Shown piece after piece: positions 17,355 to 25,967 of a DNA stretch of 64,000 nt. A program made the position numbers and the translations under genes. The stretch is from Lachnospiraceae bacterium UBA7182. GTDB lineage: Bacteria > Bacillota > Clostridia > Lachnospirales > Lachnospiraceae. The notes under the pieces were generated by a model. The model had not been told where the DNA came from and did no database searches. It saw only the letters and a program-made list of their open reading frames with translations. The stretch spans positions 3,590 to 67,589 of the forward strand of contig DKVI01000087.1 in the NCBI GenBank assembly GCA_002491115.1, written 5' to 3'. Every line of letters starts with the position of its first letter. Positions within the stretch are counted from its first letter, which is position 1.

Positions 17355-17975
17355 TCAGCGGATGAAATTTGTCCTGTTGTCGATTTCGGTCTCAGGCAAA
17401 GGGATTCCGCTCTTTTGTCCGGCATCAAAGCATTTCATCATCCAGGCCAGATTCCGCGCCAGGTTCCGCATGGTCTGTAAACCTTCCGCGTCCTGTTCTG
17501 CTTCCCCGGGGACTGCACCGTGGACGTTGTTCCAGTAGGTGGACCCGGCCACCGGCATCTGTGAGATGCCGAAATATTTGTTCAGGCAGTCAAAGGAAGC
17601 TGTAGTGCCGCCTCTTCTGGCTACGGCAACGGACGCTCCGGGCTTAAAACGGAAAATACGGCTGCTGCTGTAAAATACCCGGTCTAAAAAGGACAGGATG
17701 CGGCCGCTTGGGTGCGCATAGTAGACCGGCGTCCCGAAGACAAAGCCGTCCGCCTCTTTTGCTTTTGCGATAAAGGCATTTACGTCGTCATCGGTAAATA
17801 CGCATCCGTTTTCGTTGCATTTGCCGCATCCGATGCAGTCTCTGACCGGTTTTCCTCCGATCTGCACGATTTCATAGCTGATGCCCTCTTTTTCAAGCTG
17901 TTTTCCGATTTCAAGGAGCGCAGTATATGTATTCCCATTTGCTTTTGGGCTCCCATTTAACATCAATACTTTCAT
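17355..17975 (-). CDS. Flavodoxin-like NAD(P)H-dependent FMN reductase
   Basis: A 206-residue protein of the NADPH-dependent FMN-reductase/iron-sulfur flavoprotein class. The FMN phosphate loop is LNGSPKANGNTYTAL near residue 5. A compact CIGCGKCNENGC cysteine motif near residue 46 could hold an Fe-S cluster, as in Isf-type proteins. FGTPVYYAHPSG is the second flavin-contact loop. The start at 17975 is chosen because AAGGAGG is 5 bases upstream; the in-frame ATG at 18011 lacks this. It is probably a cytoplasmic electron-transfer or quinone-reducing enzyme. The substrate is unknown. Confidence 0.85.
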   Translation of the reverse strand: MKVLMLNGSPKANGNTYTALLEIGKQLEKEGISYEIVQIGGKPVRDCIGCGKCNENGCVFTDDDVNAFIAKAKEADGFVFGTPVYYAHPSGRILSFLDRVFYSSSRIFRFKPGASVAVARRGGTTASFDCLNKYFGISQMPVAGSTYWNNVHGAVPGEAEQDAEGLQTMRNLARNLAWMMKCFDAGQKSGIPLPETEIDNRTNFIR

Positions 17976-18093
17976 GTTTTCCTCCTTCTTTGCTGTCATT
18001 TTATGTTTCATCCGGTTTGGATTCGGATGTTTGCTGCAGTCATAATTTTAACATAGAATAATAATTTTTTCCATCCGTTTTGCGCAACGGGAT

Positions 18094-18276
18094 TTATAAA
18101 ATACGCCCCCTTTCTTTTTCATTATACAGTTTCTTTTTGTTGATACGCCGCACTTTGGCGCGGGGAACATATTTTTTGCAGTGCTGGCAGTAAGTCCGGT
18201 GACAGGCGTCCCTGCCTTTCATGCACTGACCCAGTGCCAGATAATATTTACAGGGGGTTTCTCTATAATGAGCCAT
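18094..18276 (-). CDS. Small Cys/His-rich protein in the rtcB operon
   Basis: A 60-residue basic protein that I do not recognise by name. It carries C9, C18, C25, H26, C30, H32 and C33 in the pattern CKYYLALGQC ... CHRTYCQHCKKY, which suggests one zinc site, followed by a very basic tail (AKVRRINKKKLYNEK) suited to nucleic-acid contact. It starts 16 bases after rtcB on the same strand with GGAG 7 bases upstream, so it is very likely cotranscribed. A role beside the RNA ligase, for example in RNA binding, is inference. Confidence 0.7.
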   Translation of the reverse strand: MAHYRETPCKYYLALGQCMKGRDACHRTYCQHCKKYVPRAKVRRINKKKLYNEKERGRIL

Positions 18277-18292
18277 AGTTTTACTCCATTCC

Positions 18293-19411
18293 TCAGGTTC
18301 GGCTTCCGGCTTTGTAGTTGTAGACGGGAGTCAGTATTTTCTGTATAACGGCAGTGTCTTCAATCCGGGAGGCGATGGCTGCTATGTCCCGATAGGCAAA
18401 AGGCGCTTCATCCAGCGTATCTTTCCCGATGCAGGAACAGTGGATTCCTTTCATCTCGGATTTGAACTGGGAGAGCGTATAGCGTTTGGATACGTCCTCC
18501 CGCTTTAAGATCCGTCCGGAACCGTGGGGGGCGGAGAAGTTCCAGTCCGGATTCCCTTTTCCTTCGCACAGCAGGATACCGTCCCGCATATTGGCGGGAA
18601 TCAGGATGCGTTCTCCTTTTCTGGCTGAGACAGAGCCTTTGCGCAGGAGATAGTGGTCTTCTTCCTGTTCTACATAGTTGTGAGGGCAGGAAAAGACGTC
18701 TGAAGGTTTCCATTTCATATATTTACAAAGTGTTTCCAGAATTGCCAGCCGGTTTTCAAGGGCAAATTCCTGCACGATGAAAACGTCGTGCAGAAAATCC
18801 GTAAGAAGCCGGCCGTCCAGCCAGATCAGCGGCCAGGGCGCGGGTATTTTCCGGGATTTTAATTCTTTCTGCCCCAGATGGAGGTAGTATTCGGTGACTT
18901 CTTTTCCAAGCCGCCGGCTTCCTGAATGGATGGTCAGATAAAGGGCGCCGTCCGTATCTTTGTCGATCTCAATGAAATGGTTCCCTCCGCCCAGGGTGCC
19001 GACGCTGCACATGGCCTTTTCCAGATTAATATGCTCTGCGCAGCGGAGCTTTTCATAGGGAAAATCCGCGCCCCGCGCCAGCGGTGTGTGCCGGATATTC
19101 ATGCCGCAGGGAACCTGTTCGCGGATCACGGTATCCAGCCGCTGATATTCGATTTTCTTTTTGTTGAGTACTGCGCAGGTCATGCCGCATCCGATGTCGA
19201 TGCCCAGGAGCGCCGGAAGGAGCTGTTCTTTAAACGTCATGGTAAGGCCGATCGGCCCCACCTGCCCGGGGTGTACGTCCGGCATGATGCGGATGAAACT
19301 GCCCCTGGCGCTTATATGGTCGCAGATCAACTGAACCTGCGCGGCTGCATAAGTATCTATGGAGTCTGTGAAGATTTTCGCAGATGTGTAAGTGCCGTTT
19401 ATTTCTTTCAT
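18293..19411 (-). CDS. rtcB: RtcB-family RNA ligase
   Basis: A 372-residue Mn/GTP-dependent RNA ligase that joins 2',3'-cyclic phosphate or 3'-phosphate ends to 5'-OH ends. Metal and catalytic residues are visible: C75 in GIDIGCGM, H145 in GGGNHFIEI, H162 in HSGSRRLGKE, H244 in SCPHNY, and the likely guanylated His296 in PHGSGR. The protein is shorter than the classic E. coli enzyme (about 408). A Cys-rich gene follows in the same operon. A leader peptide ORF and a terminator hairpin lie between the promoter and this gene, indicating attenuation control. Confidence 0.92.
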   Translation of the reverse strand: MKEINGTYTSAKIFTDSIDTYAAAQVQLICDHISARGSFIRIMPDVHPGQVGPIGLTMTFKEQLLPALLGIDIGCGMTCAVLNKKKIEYQRLDTVIREQVPCGMNIRHTPLARGADFPYEKLRCAEHINLEKAMCSVGTLGGGNHFIEIDKDTDGALYLTIHSGSRRLGKEVTEYYLHLGQKELKSRKIPAPWPLIWLDGRLLTDFLHDVFIVQEFALENRLAILETLCKYMKWKPSDVFSCPHNYVEQEEDHYLLRKGSVSARKGERILIPANMRDGILLCEGKGNPDWNFSAPHGSGRILKREDVSKRYTLSQFKSEMKGIHCSCIGKDTLDEAPFAYRDIAAIASRIEDTAVIQKILTPVYNYKAGSRT

Positions 19412-19460
19412 GATGTCCCTTTCTTTTTACGATCAGGAGGTAAGGCCCGTTTTTGGGCGC

Positions 19461-19487
19461 AAAAATACCCCTGCATGGGCGCAGAGG
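19461..19487 (-). terminator. Terminator hairpin in the rtcB leader (attenuator)
   Basis: On the minus strand CCTCTGC (19481-19487) pairs with GCAGGGG (19468-19474) and is followed by TATTTTT (19461-19467). The 5' arm can instead pair with CGCAGAGG inside the leader ORF (19552-19559), 8 bp perfect, giving a mutually exclusive antiterminator. It sits between the leader peptide and rtcB. Confidence 0.65.
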
Positions 19488-19523
19488 CACATCAAAAAAA
19501 GACACAGCTCTTTTTACGATTGA

Positions 19524-19607
19524 TTATTCGGCCACCGGACGGACAACCAGACCTCTGCGTGAAATGTGATATACAGTTGCGTTTGAGAAATCGTTTGCGT
19601 AAGTCAT
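19524..19607 (-). CDS. 27-residue leader peptide upstream of rtcB
   Basis: A short ORF (MTYANDFSNATVYHI..., ending VRPVAE) with a strong ribosome site, AAAGGAGGACAATTT, before its ATG, and an excellent promoter 46 bases upstream of the start. It lies wholly within the rtcB leader, 37 bases before a terminator hairpin. Codons 17-19 (Arg-Arg-Gly, CGC AGA GGT) contain the 8 bases complementary to the terminator's 5' arm, so ribosome passage through them would block the antiterminator. I know of no named family for this peptide. It is best read as a regulatory leader rather than a functional protein. Confidence 0.6.
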   Translation of the reverse strand: MTYANDFSNATVYHISRRGLVVRPVAE

Positions 19608-19652
19608 AAATTGTCCTCCTTTCTTTTGGTCAAATTAACAGTTTCTATGAGC

Positions 19653-19681
19653 AGTATAGGGCAAAATGCGGGGTAAGTCAA
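19653..19681 (-). promoter_or_regulatory. Promoter of the leader-rtcB operon
   Basis: On the minus strand TTGACT (19676-19681) and TATACT (19653-19658) are exactly 17 bases apart, a near-consensus housekeeping promoter. Transcription would start near 19646, before the leader peptide. Confidence 0.8.
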
Positions 19682-19693
19682 GAAAAATTTCTT

Positions 19694-21187
19694 TTATTTT
19701 CTGATCAGCAGATACTGCCCGTTATCCGCCAGTATCTCATGTCCTTCCAACTCCGGATGATCCTGTAAAAACGGAATCGACAATATCAGAAGACAGGGAT
19801 TTTTATCCGCCAGATAAGCGTCCGCTCCGCCGTCCCGGCAGACCAGGTCGCCTTCCATCATGGCCAGCAGGCGCATATTCTGTTCCCATGTGTCCGTGTT
19901 GGCGTAGAGGAACGGGTCGTAGGCGTCCAGGTAGACAACAGAACCTGACAGGGCGCTGTCCCGGTCAAATTGTTCCATCACAAATGTCTGTAAATCGTTG
20001 GTGCGGACTCCCCGCACATTATCCGCATAGTTATTCCACAGAAAGAAAAGCGTTCCCGCGCCGGTACATACAAGACAGAAAAATACAATTCCGGCAGGAA
20101 TTTTGGGATTTTCCAGAAAGCGCGCCAGAAACACCGCAGACAGCAGGCTAAGCGGGACCAGGCAGGGATATACATACCACATCAGTTTGGTGGATACGCA
20201 GGAAAATAATAAAAGGGGGATGAAAAGCCATAAAAGGATGCCCACCTGATCATTTTGGGGCAGCGGCGTATCCGGGGTGCGCAGCGGGCGTATCAGGATA
20301 TATAAAATCCCCAGCAGCAAAATCAGGCTTAAAAACCCGTAAATATAGTCAAAATTCCAGAAGACGGAAGTGAGATAGAACGTAAAAGGCGCTCCATGCC
20401 CTTCCGTCCCGCCAAGGGCAGTCCGCCCGGCAATATCCGCTTCATACATACTCCGGAAAAAAAGAGTACCGTCATATCGAAAGCGCAGAAATCCCCATAC
20501 GAGAACAGGGAAAAAAGCCGTCATAAGGAAGCCGGCCCAGATACGGGGGCGCAGTCTTTTGATTTCCCCGGTCAGCAAAAGAAACAGTCCTCCCACGGCA
20601 GCGATGGCACCTGCGTGAAAACTTTTGGTCAGAAAAGCAAGGGAAAAGCACAGTCCGCAGGCATACAGCCAGCGCACGTCTTCCCGGATCTTTAACATGG
20701 CCAGCATGGACAGCGTAAATAAAAGAAGATACAGGCTGTCCGCGTCTCCGGCTCGCGCCAGATGGGCTTTAAAAGGAAAATAATTTGCCGAAAGAAACGC
20801 CATGGTAAAAAGAGACGCAAGCTTTCCGTATCGTCTGGCAAAAAGCCCGGTTATGACAACCGTCGCAAAATAAGCCAGAGCGGAGAAGAAACGAAGTCCC
20901 ACCGCGGTATATCCAAACAGCTTAAAACCGGCGATCACAGCCCAGAAAGAAACCGGAGGTTTGACGTTCCAGTAGTCGGGACTTCCTTCAAAGGTGTTGA
21001 CCAGGTAATTCCGGTTCTGGATCATCTCATAAGCGGAGATCCCGTGCCGCGCTTCGTCCCAGGAGTCGATGGAAGCGCCGCCCAGGCAGCGAAAGCATAA
21101 AAATCCGGCGGCGGCGGCAAGAAGGAGGAAAAGAGGAACATACCATTTATGGATCAGGGTTATCAAAGTAGAATAGATATTTTTCAT
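19694..21187 (-). CDS. GT-C glycosyltransferase of the ArnT/PMT (GT39/83) type
   Basis: A 497-residue polytopic membrane protein with about ten hydrophobic helices. The first external loop has the catalytic-type SIDSWDEARHGISAYEM motif, with the Asp/Glu pair near residue 42-45, and a later VKPPVSFW stretch is typical of ArnT-like enzymes. Family members use polyprenyl-phosphate sugars to modify lipids, proteins or glycans outside the membrane. It is divergent from the polysaccharide cluster at 21337 and is probably part of it, decorating the glycan during or after export. Donor and acceptor are unknown. Confidence 0.85.
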   Translation of the reverse strand: MKNIYSTLITLIHKWYVPLFLLLAAAAGFLCFRCLGGASIDSWDEARHGISAYEMIQNRNYLVNTFEGSPDYWNVKPPVSFWAVIAGFKLFGYTAVGLRFFSALAYFATVVITGLFARRYGKLASLFTMAFLSANYFPFKAHLARAGDADSLYLLLFTLSMLAMLKIREDVRWLYACGLCFSLAFLTKSFHAGAIAAVGGLFLLLTGEIKRLRPRIWAGFLMTAFFPVLVWGFLRFRYDGTLFFRSMYEADIAGRTALGGTEGHGAPFTFYLTSVFWNFDYIYGFLSLILLLGILYILIRPLRTPDTPLPQNDQVGILLWLFIPLLLFSCVSTKLMWYVYPCLVPLSLLSAVFLARFLENPKIPAGIVFFCLVCTGAGTLFFLWNNYADNVRGVRTNDLQTFVMEQFDRDSALSGSVVYLDAYDPFLYANTDTWEQNMRLLAMMEGDLVCRDGGADAYLADKNPCLLILSIPFLQDHPELEGHEILADNGQYLLIRK

Positions 21188-21270
21188 AATCTGTGGTCTC
21201 CGGGATGGTTATTTGTATTTCTGCCAATACTTCTTAATATATCATGTTCCCCCTTAAAAATCCATGGTAC

Positions 21271-21299
21271 TTGTAATAATTCTGCAATAATGTTATAAT
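21271..21299 (+). promoter_or_regulatory. Promoter of the polysaccharide cluster
   Basis: TTGTAA (21271-21276) and TATAAT (21294-21299) are separated by 17 bases and precede the 21337 start. No strong promoter was noticed between here and about 31.7 kb, so one long transcript is likely. Confidence 0.65.
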
Positions 21300-21336
21300 C
21301 CAACCATTATCTGGCGGCATCTAAGAGGAAACGATC

Positions 21337-22335
21337 ATGAAAAAACTTGTGATTCCGGCGCTGGGGGTCCTGATCGGGGTTTTGGCGCTGCTCCTGGGAG
21401 AGACAGGTGTAAAGGAGTATGGCTTTACATTATTAAAATACCATAACGCGGACGCTAAGTTTATCGGGGACCATATCATTACCAGCGTGGATGAAGAAAT
21501 CCGCATCCTGGATCTGAACGGGAACCTGACTGCGCAGTATGACGGGCTTTTGGCTTCCTGGCTCTATGTGCAGGAAGGGGAGGAAGCGGACGGAAGCGCC
21601 TACAGGGTCGCTTACAGCAATCATGCCAATGAGACGCATATTCTGCGGCTTTCAAAAGACTATGAACTTCTGGGGGATCAGATGGTGCTTAAGACGGACG
21701 TGCTGGCCATTGACCCGATCCTGATCAAAGCAGACGATACCTGGTATCTGACCCATACGAAAATTGACGGCACGATCAATAATCCCGCCCCGGGCGGTGA
21801 CAACGGGACCTACACGGTGAAGCTGTACCGCTCAGAAAATCTTAAAAACTGGGAGTATGTGACGGATATTTTAAGCAGAAAAAAGAATATAGAAGACGGA
21901 GATCTTCGGTATACAGACGGGGTTTTACATTATTTTTTCGAGATGGAAGAGTATGATAAAGGGCCCTCGGCCATCTGTGTTATGACATCCGCGGACGGCG
22001 GCGGGACATGGGAAGCGCCGAAAGAACTGCTCCCCGCTGTGGCGGATAATGAGATGGCGGCGTGCGAGCCCACAGAAGAAGGATGGCGGCTCTATGTGAG
22101 CAGCGATTATGCCTGTGTGGGGGAGAGCTACCAGGGGGCGTCGGTCTACTATGCGGACTACACGCCGGATTTCGAGCCGGTTGGTACTTATACGCCGTCA
22201 GCCATGCCGGACAACCGGTCGGTACGGCTTTACGAAGTAAAAGAGACAGACGGGCAGAGGTATTTTCTGTTCGCCCGGAATTTTCTCACAGACTGTGATC
22301 TGCTGCTGCGGGCAGCGGATGTAAACTTACCATAG
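21337..22335 (+). CDS. Membrane-anchored beta-propeller protein (GH43-like fold)
   Basis: A 332-residue protein with an N-terminal signal anchor (KLVIPALGVLIGVLALLLG). The rest consists of beta-rich repeats such as DDTWYLTHTK, YTVKLYRSENLKNWEYV, AICVMTSADGGGTWEAP and GWRLYVSSDYACVG. This resembles five-bladed propellers of the GH43/32/62-type or BNR-like proteins. No clear glycosidase catalytic triad can be assigned by eye, so enzyme activity is uncertain. It stands first in the cluster, 13 bases before rfbA, suggesting an extracellular role in handling the polysaccharide. Confidence 0.65.
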   Translation: MKKLVIPALGVLIGVLALLLGETGVKEYGFTLLKYHNADAKFIGDHIITSVDEEIRILDLNGNLTAQYDGLLASWLYVQEGEEADGSAYRVAYSNHANETHILRLSKDYELLGDQMVLKTDVLAIDPILIKADDTWYLTHTKIDGTINNPAPGGDNGTYTVKLYRSENLKNWEYVTDILSRKKNIEDGDLRYTDGVLHYFFEMEEYDKGPSAICVMTSADGGGTWEAPKELLPAVADNEMAACEPTEEGWRLYVSSDYACVGESYQGASVYYADYTPDFEPVGTYTPSAMPDNRSVRLYEVKETDGQRYFLFARNFLTDCDLLLRAADVNLP

Positions 22336-22348
22336 GAGGTATGAAATT

Positions 22349-23218
22349 ATGAAGGGAATTATACTGGCAGGGGGGTCCGGCACGAGGCTGTATCCCCTGA
22401 CCAAAGCGGTCTCCAAACAGATCATGCCGGTCTACGACAAGCCGATGATCTACTATCCGTTGTCTATCCTGATGCTGGCAGGCATCCGGGAGGTGCTGAT
22501 CATCTCCACTCCCCGGGATCTGCCCGTGTTTGAGGAGCTGTTGGGGGACGGAGAACAGTTGGGGATGAAATTTGCCTACGCGGTGCAGGAACAGCCCAGA
22601 GGGCTGGCGGACGCTTTCCTGATCGGCGAAGCGTTTATCGGAAAAGACAGTGTGGCGCTGATCCTGGGAGACAATATTTTTTACGGACAGAGCTTTTCCA
22701 AAGTGTTAAAGCGGGTGACGTCCCACGAAAGCGGCGCTACCATCTTTGGCTATTATGTAAGGGACCCGAGAGAATACGGCGTGGTGGAATTTGACGAGAA
22801 CGGTATGGCAATATCGATCGAAGAGAAGCCGGAACACCCCCGGTCCAATTACGCGGTGCCGGGACTGTATTTTTATGATAACGACGTGGTGCAGATCGCG
22901 AAAAATGTAAAACCTTCTGCCAGAGGCGAGATCGAGATCACCAGTATCAACAATGAATATTTAAGAAGAGGCACGCTGCGGGTGGAGACCCTGGGGCGTG
23001 GTTTCGCGTGGCTGGATACGGGAAATCATGACGCGCTGCTGGATGCAGCGGACTTTGTGGCGGCGTTTCAGAAGCGGCAGGGGCTTTATATTTCCTGTAT
23101 TGAGGAAATTGCCTTCCGAAGAAAGTTTATCAGTAAAGAGCAGCTTTTAAAACTGGCAGAGCCGTTGATGAAGACGGCATACGGGCAGTACTTGGTAGAT
23201 GTGGCAAACGGGCTGTAA
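22349..23218 (+). CDS. rfbA: Glucose-1-phosphate thymidylyltransferase
   Basis: A 289-residue RmlA/RfbA enzyme that makes dTDP-glucose from dTTP and glucose-1-phosphate, the first step toward dTDP-L-rhamnose. The nucleotide-binding signature GGSGTRLYPLTKAVSKQ starts at residue 8. Sugar and product-site motifs follow: PMIYYPLS, ILGDNIFYGQ, YYVRDPREYGVVEFD, EEKPEHPRSNYAVPGLYFYD and GRGFAWLDTG. Length is the family standard. rfbC follows 48 bases on, but rfbB and rfbD are not in this window, so the pathway must be completed elsewhere. Confidence 0.97.
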   Translation: MKGIILAGGSGTRLYPLTKAVSKQIMPVYDKPMIYYPLSILMLAGIREVLIISTPRDLPVFEELLGDGEQLGMKFAYAVQEQPRGLADAFLIGEAFIGKDSVALILGDNIFYGQSFSKVLKRVTSHESGATIFGYYVRDPREYGVVEFDENGMAISIEEKPEHPRSNYAVPGLYFYDNDVVQIAKNVKPSARGEIEITSINNEYLRRGTLRVETLGRGFAWLDTGNHDALLDAADFVAAFQKRQGLYISCIEEIAFRRKFISKEQLLKLAEPLMKTAYGQYLVDVANGL

Positions 23219-23266
23219 GCCGGCATCTGCCCGCGCAGATGCAAAACTATAATGGGAGATAAAAAG

Positions 23267-23818
23267 ATGGGAAAAATTACGGTAGAAACTTGTGAGATTG
23301 AGGGACTGAAGATGATTACGCCCGCGGTGTTCGGAGACGAGCGCGGGTATTTTATGGAGACCTATAATTATAATGATTACGCCGTGGCAGGGATTGACAT
23401 GGAGTTTGTGCAGGACAACCAGTCCGCGTCAAAAAAGGGCGTTTTAAGAGGCCTGCATTTCCAGATCAGGTATCCCCAGGACAAGCTGGTGCGGGTGGTA
23501 TCGGGGGAAGTGTTCGACGTGGCTGTGGATTTAAGGCCGGGTTCTGCAACCTACGGGCAGTGGCACGGGGAGATTTTGTCCGCGGAAAATAAAAAGCAGT
23601 TTTTTATCCCCAAGAACTTTGCCCACGGTTTTCTGGTGCTGTCCGACTTTGCGGAGTTTGTCTATAAATGTACGGACTTTTATCATCCGAATGACGAGGG
23701 CGGAATTTTATGGAGCGATCCCAGGATCGGCGTGGACTGGCCCATACCGAAGGGCATGGAACTTACGATCTCCGGGAAAGATCAGAAGTGGGGCGGCATC
23801 GACGAACTGAAAAGGTAA
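23267..23818 (+). CDS. rfbC: dTDP-4-dehydrorhamnose 3,5-epimerase
   Basis: A 183-residue cupin-type epimerase of dTDP-rhamnose synthesis. Typical motifs are DERGYFMETY, FVQDNQSASKKGVLRGLHFQ with the catalytic His, VDLRPGSATYGQW, and FFIPKNFAHGFLVLSD. The start at 23267 is preferred because GGGAGA lies before it, while the ATG at 23252 has no ribosome site. It ends 11 bases before the ABC permease start, so export genes are translated from the same message. With rfbA it indicates that rhamnose enters the exported glycan. Confidence 0.95.
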   Translation: MGKITVETCEIEGLKMITPAVFGDERGYFMETYNYNDYAVAGIDMEFVQDNQSASKKGVLRGLHFQIRYPQDKLVRVVSGEVFDVAVDLRPGSATYGQWHGEILSAENKKQFFIPKNFAHGFLVLSDFAEFVYKCTDFYHPNDEGGILWSDPRIGVDWPIPKGMELTISGKDQKWGGIDELKR

Positions 23819-23829
23819 GGAGGAACCAT

Positions 23830-24645
23830 ATGGCGTACCATATGTTTCTGGATTTCTGGAAAAACAGAAAGCTGATCTGGAAGCTGTCCAAAAATGATTT
23901 TAAGACCAGGTATGCGGGCTCCTATTTCGGAGTGGTCTGGGCGATGGTCCAGCCGGTGGTCATCGTACTGGTATACTGGTTTGTCTTTCAGATCGGGCTG
24001 AACAATGCAACGGCGGAGTTAAAACAGGGCATCCATGTACCCTTTGTCCTGTGGCTGGTCAGCGGGATCGTCCCCTGGTTTTATTTTTCGGAATGCTTAA
24101 GCAACGGGACCAACGCGCTGCTGGAATACAATTATCTGGTTAAAAAGGTAGTGTTTAATATTAATATCCTGCCTCTGGTGAAGACCATCGCGGCGCTTTT
24201 TATCCATGGTTTTTTCGTGCTGTTCATGATTCTTCTGTTCGCGCTGTACGGATATTATCCGGGGCTGCATACGCTGAAAGTCGTTTATTTCAGCATCAGC
24301 CTGATGATCTTTGTCACAGGCGTGTGTATGCTGACCAGCGCGCTGGTGGTATTTTTCAGAGATTTAAGCCAGATAATCAATATATTTCTCCAGGTGGGTA
24401 TCTGGATGACGCCGATTATGTGGTCTCTGGAAGATTTGCTGGTCAAATATCCGTTCCTGGCCATACTGAAACTGAATCCTTTGTGCTATATTGTCTACGG
24501 CTACCGCGCCGCTTTGTTTCAGACAGACACCATCGCGGGGCTGGGATGGATGAACGTCTACTTCTGGATTGTGACGGTCCTGGCCTGGGCAGTCGGCAGC
24601 AGCGTATTTCAGAAATTAAAGGTGCATTTTGCGGATGTGCTGTAA
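23830..24645 (+). CDS. Polysaccharide ABC transporter permease (Wzm/TagG type)
   Basis: A 271-residue membrane subunit of an ABC-2 exporter with about six helices. The family hallmark at the N-terminus is LSKNDFKTRYAGSYFGVVWAMVQPVV, followed by VPWFYFSE and a late LNPLCYIVYGYR loop. The start at 23830 follows AAGGAGG; longer upstream ORF sequence lacks a ribosome site and overlaps rfbC. Together with the ATPase at 24681 it should export a lipid-linked polysaccharide made in the cytoplasm, as RgpC/D, Wzm/Wzt or TagG/H do. Confidence 0.93.
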   Translation: MAYHMFLDFWKNRKLIWKLSKNDFKTRYAGSYFGVVWAMVQPVVIVLVYWFVFQIGLNNATAELKQGIHVPFVLWLVSGIVPWFYFSECLSNGTNALLEYNYLVKKVVFNINILPLVKTIAALFIHGFFVLFMILLFALYGYYPGLHTLKVVYFSISLMIFVTGVCMLTSALVVFFRDLSQIINIFLQVGIWMTPIMWSLEDLLVKYPFLAILKLNPLCYIVYGYRAALFQTDTIAGLGWMNVYFWIVTVLAWAVGSSVFQKLKVHFADVL

Positions 24646-24680
24646 GCAGTGCGGAGTAAAGGAGAGGGATACAAACAGCT

Positions 24681-25961
24681 ATGAATAACCCCGCGATCAA
24701 ACTGGAACATATTACAAAAGTTTATAAATTATATAACCGGAACCGGGACCGCTTAAAGGATTCTCTGGGCCTTACCAGGAAGAAATGCTACAGTGAGCAT
24801 TATGCTTTAAAAGACGTAAGCATGACTATCTGCCAGGGTGAGACGGTGGGGATTATCGGCGTCAACGGCTCCGGCAAATCCACGATTTTAAAGATTATCA
24901 CCGGTGTACTTGGCGCCACCAGCGGGCAGATGGATATAAACGGACGGATTTCCGCCCTTCTGGAACTGGGCGCAGGATTTAATATGGAGTACACCGGCCT
25001 GGAGAACGTATATCTGAACGGAACAATGCTGGGCTTTTCGGAGGAAGAGATAGAGGCAAGACTTCAGGATATCCTGGATTTTGCGGATATCGGGGCGTTT
25101 ATCCACCAGCCGGTCAAGACCTATTCCAGCGGTATGTTTGTGCGCCTTGCTTTTGCAGTGGCGATCAATATCGATCCGGAGATCCTGATCGTGGATGAAG
25201 CGCTGTCGGTGGGCGACGTATTCTTTCAGGCAAAATGCTACCATAAGTTTGAAGAGTTTAAAAAACAGGGCAAAACGATCCTGTTCGTCAGTCATGACCT
25301 GACCAGCATCGCCAAATACTGCGACCGGGTCGTCCTTCTGAACAAAGGCGTAAAGCTGGCGGAAGGTACGCCCAAAGATATGGTAAATATGTATAAAAAG
25401 CTCCTGGTCCATCAACTTGACGAGGAGACGCTGGAAGACAGAAGCGGCAAAAGCGAAATCGACCGGCATACCGCCGAAGGGAAAGCTTGGAAAGACCACT
25501 TTGAAGTCAATCCCACGCTCCTGGATTACGGAGAGAAGCAGGCGGAGATCGTGGATTTCGGGATTATCGACCAGTACGGGCAGTTTTCCGGCATCATTGA
25601 GAAAGGCTCTGTCTGTCAGGTCAAAGCAAAGCTTTATTTTCACAGCCGCATCAAAAATCCCATCTTTACCATCACAATCCGCAATAAGCAGGGAACGGAT
25701 ATCACCGGGACCAACAGTATGTTCGAGCGGGTGGAGACCGGGACCGTGGAGGCAGGGGAAACGCGCATCGTCACCTACAGCCAGCGGATTGATCTGCAGG
25801 GGGGAGAGTATCTGATCTCTTTAGGCTGCACCGGCTATGAGGGAGACGAGTTTAAGGTGTATCACAGGTTGTATGATCTGGTGGGGATGACCGTTTTGTC
25901 CGATAAAGACACGGTGGGATTCTATGATATGAACACGGTGATCACGGTTGAAAAAGGTTAA
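24681..25961 (+). CDS. Polysaccharide ABC transporter ATPase with C-terminal glycan-binding domain (Wzt type)
   Basis: A 426-residue ATPase. The nucleotide-binding domain occupies residues 1-245: Walker A GVNGSGKST, signature YSSGMFVRLAFA, Walker B ILIVDEALSVGD, and H-loop FVSHD. A C-terminal beta-rich domain (residues 275-426) matches the Wzt carbohydrate-binding extension, which in O8/O9a systems recognises the modified end of the finished chain. The next gene encodes a methyltransferase with kinase-like motifs, a natural candidate for making such an end. It pairs with the permease at 23830. Confidence 0.93.
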   Translation: MNNPAIKLEHITKVYKLYNRNRDRLKDSLGLTRKKCYSEHYALKDVSMTICQGETVGIIGVNGSGKSTILKIITGVLGATSGQMDINGRISALLELGAGFNMEYTGLENVYLNGTMLGFSEEEIEARLQDILDFADIGAFIHQPVKTYSSGMFVRLAFAVAINIDPEILIVDEALSVGDVFFQAKCYHKFEEFKKQGKTILFVSHDLTSIAKYCDRVVLLNKGVKLAEGTPKDMVNMYKKLLVHQLDEETLEDRSGKSEIDRHTAEGKAWKDHFEVNPTLLDYGEKQAEIVDFGIIDQYGQFSGIIEKGSVCQVKAKLYFHSRIKNPIFTITIRNKQGTDITGTNSMFERVETGTVEAGETRIVTYSQRIDLQGGEYLISLGCTGYEGDEFKVYHRLYDLVGMTVLSDKDTVGFYDMNTVITVEKG

Positions 25962-25967
25962 GAGGGC

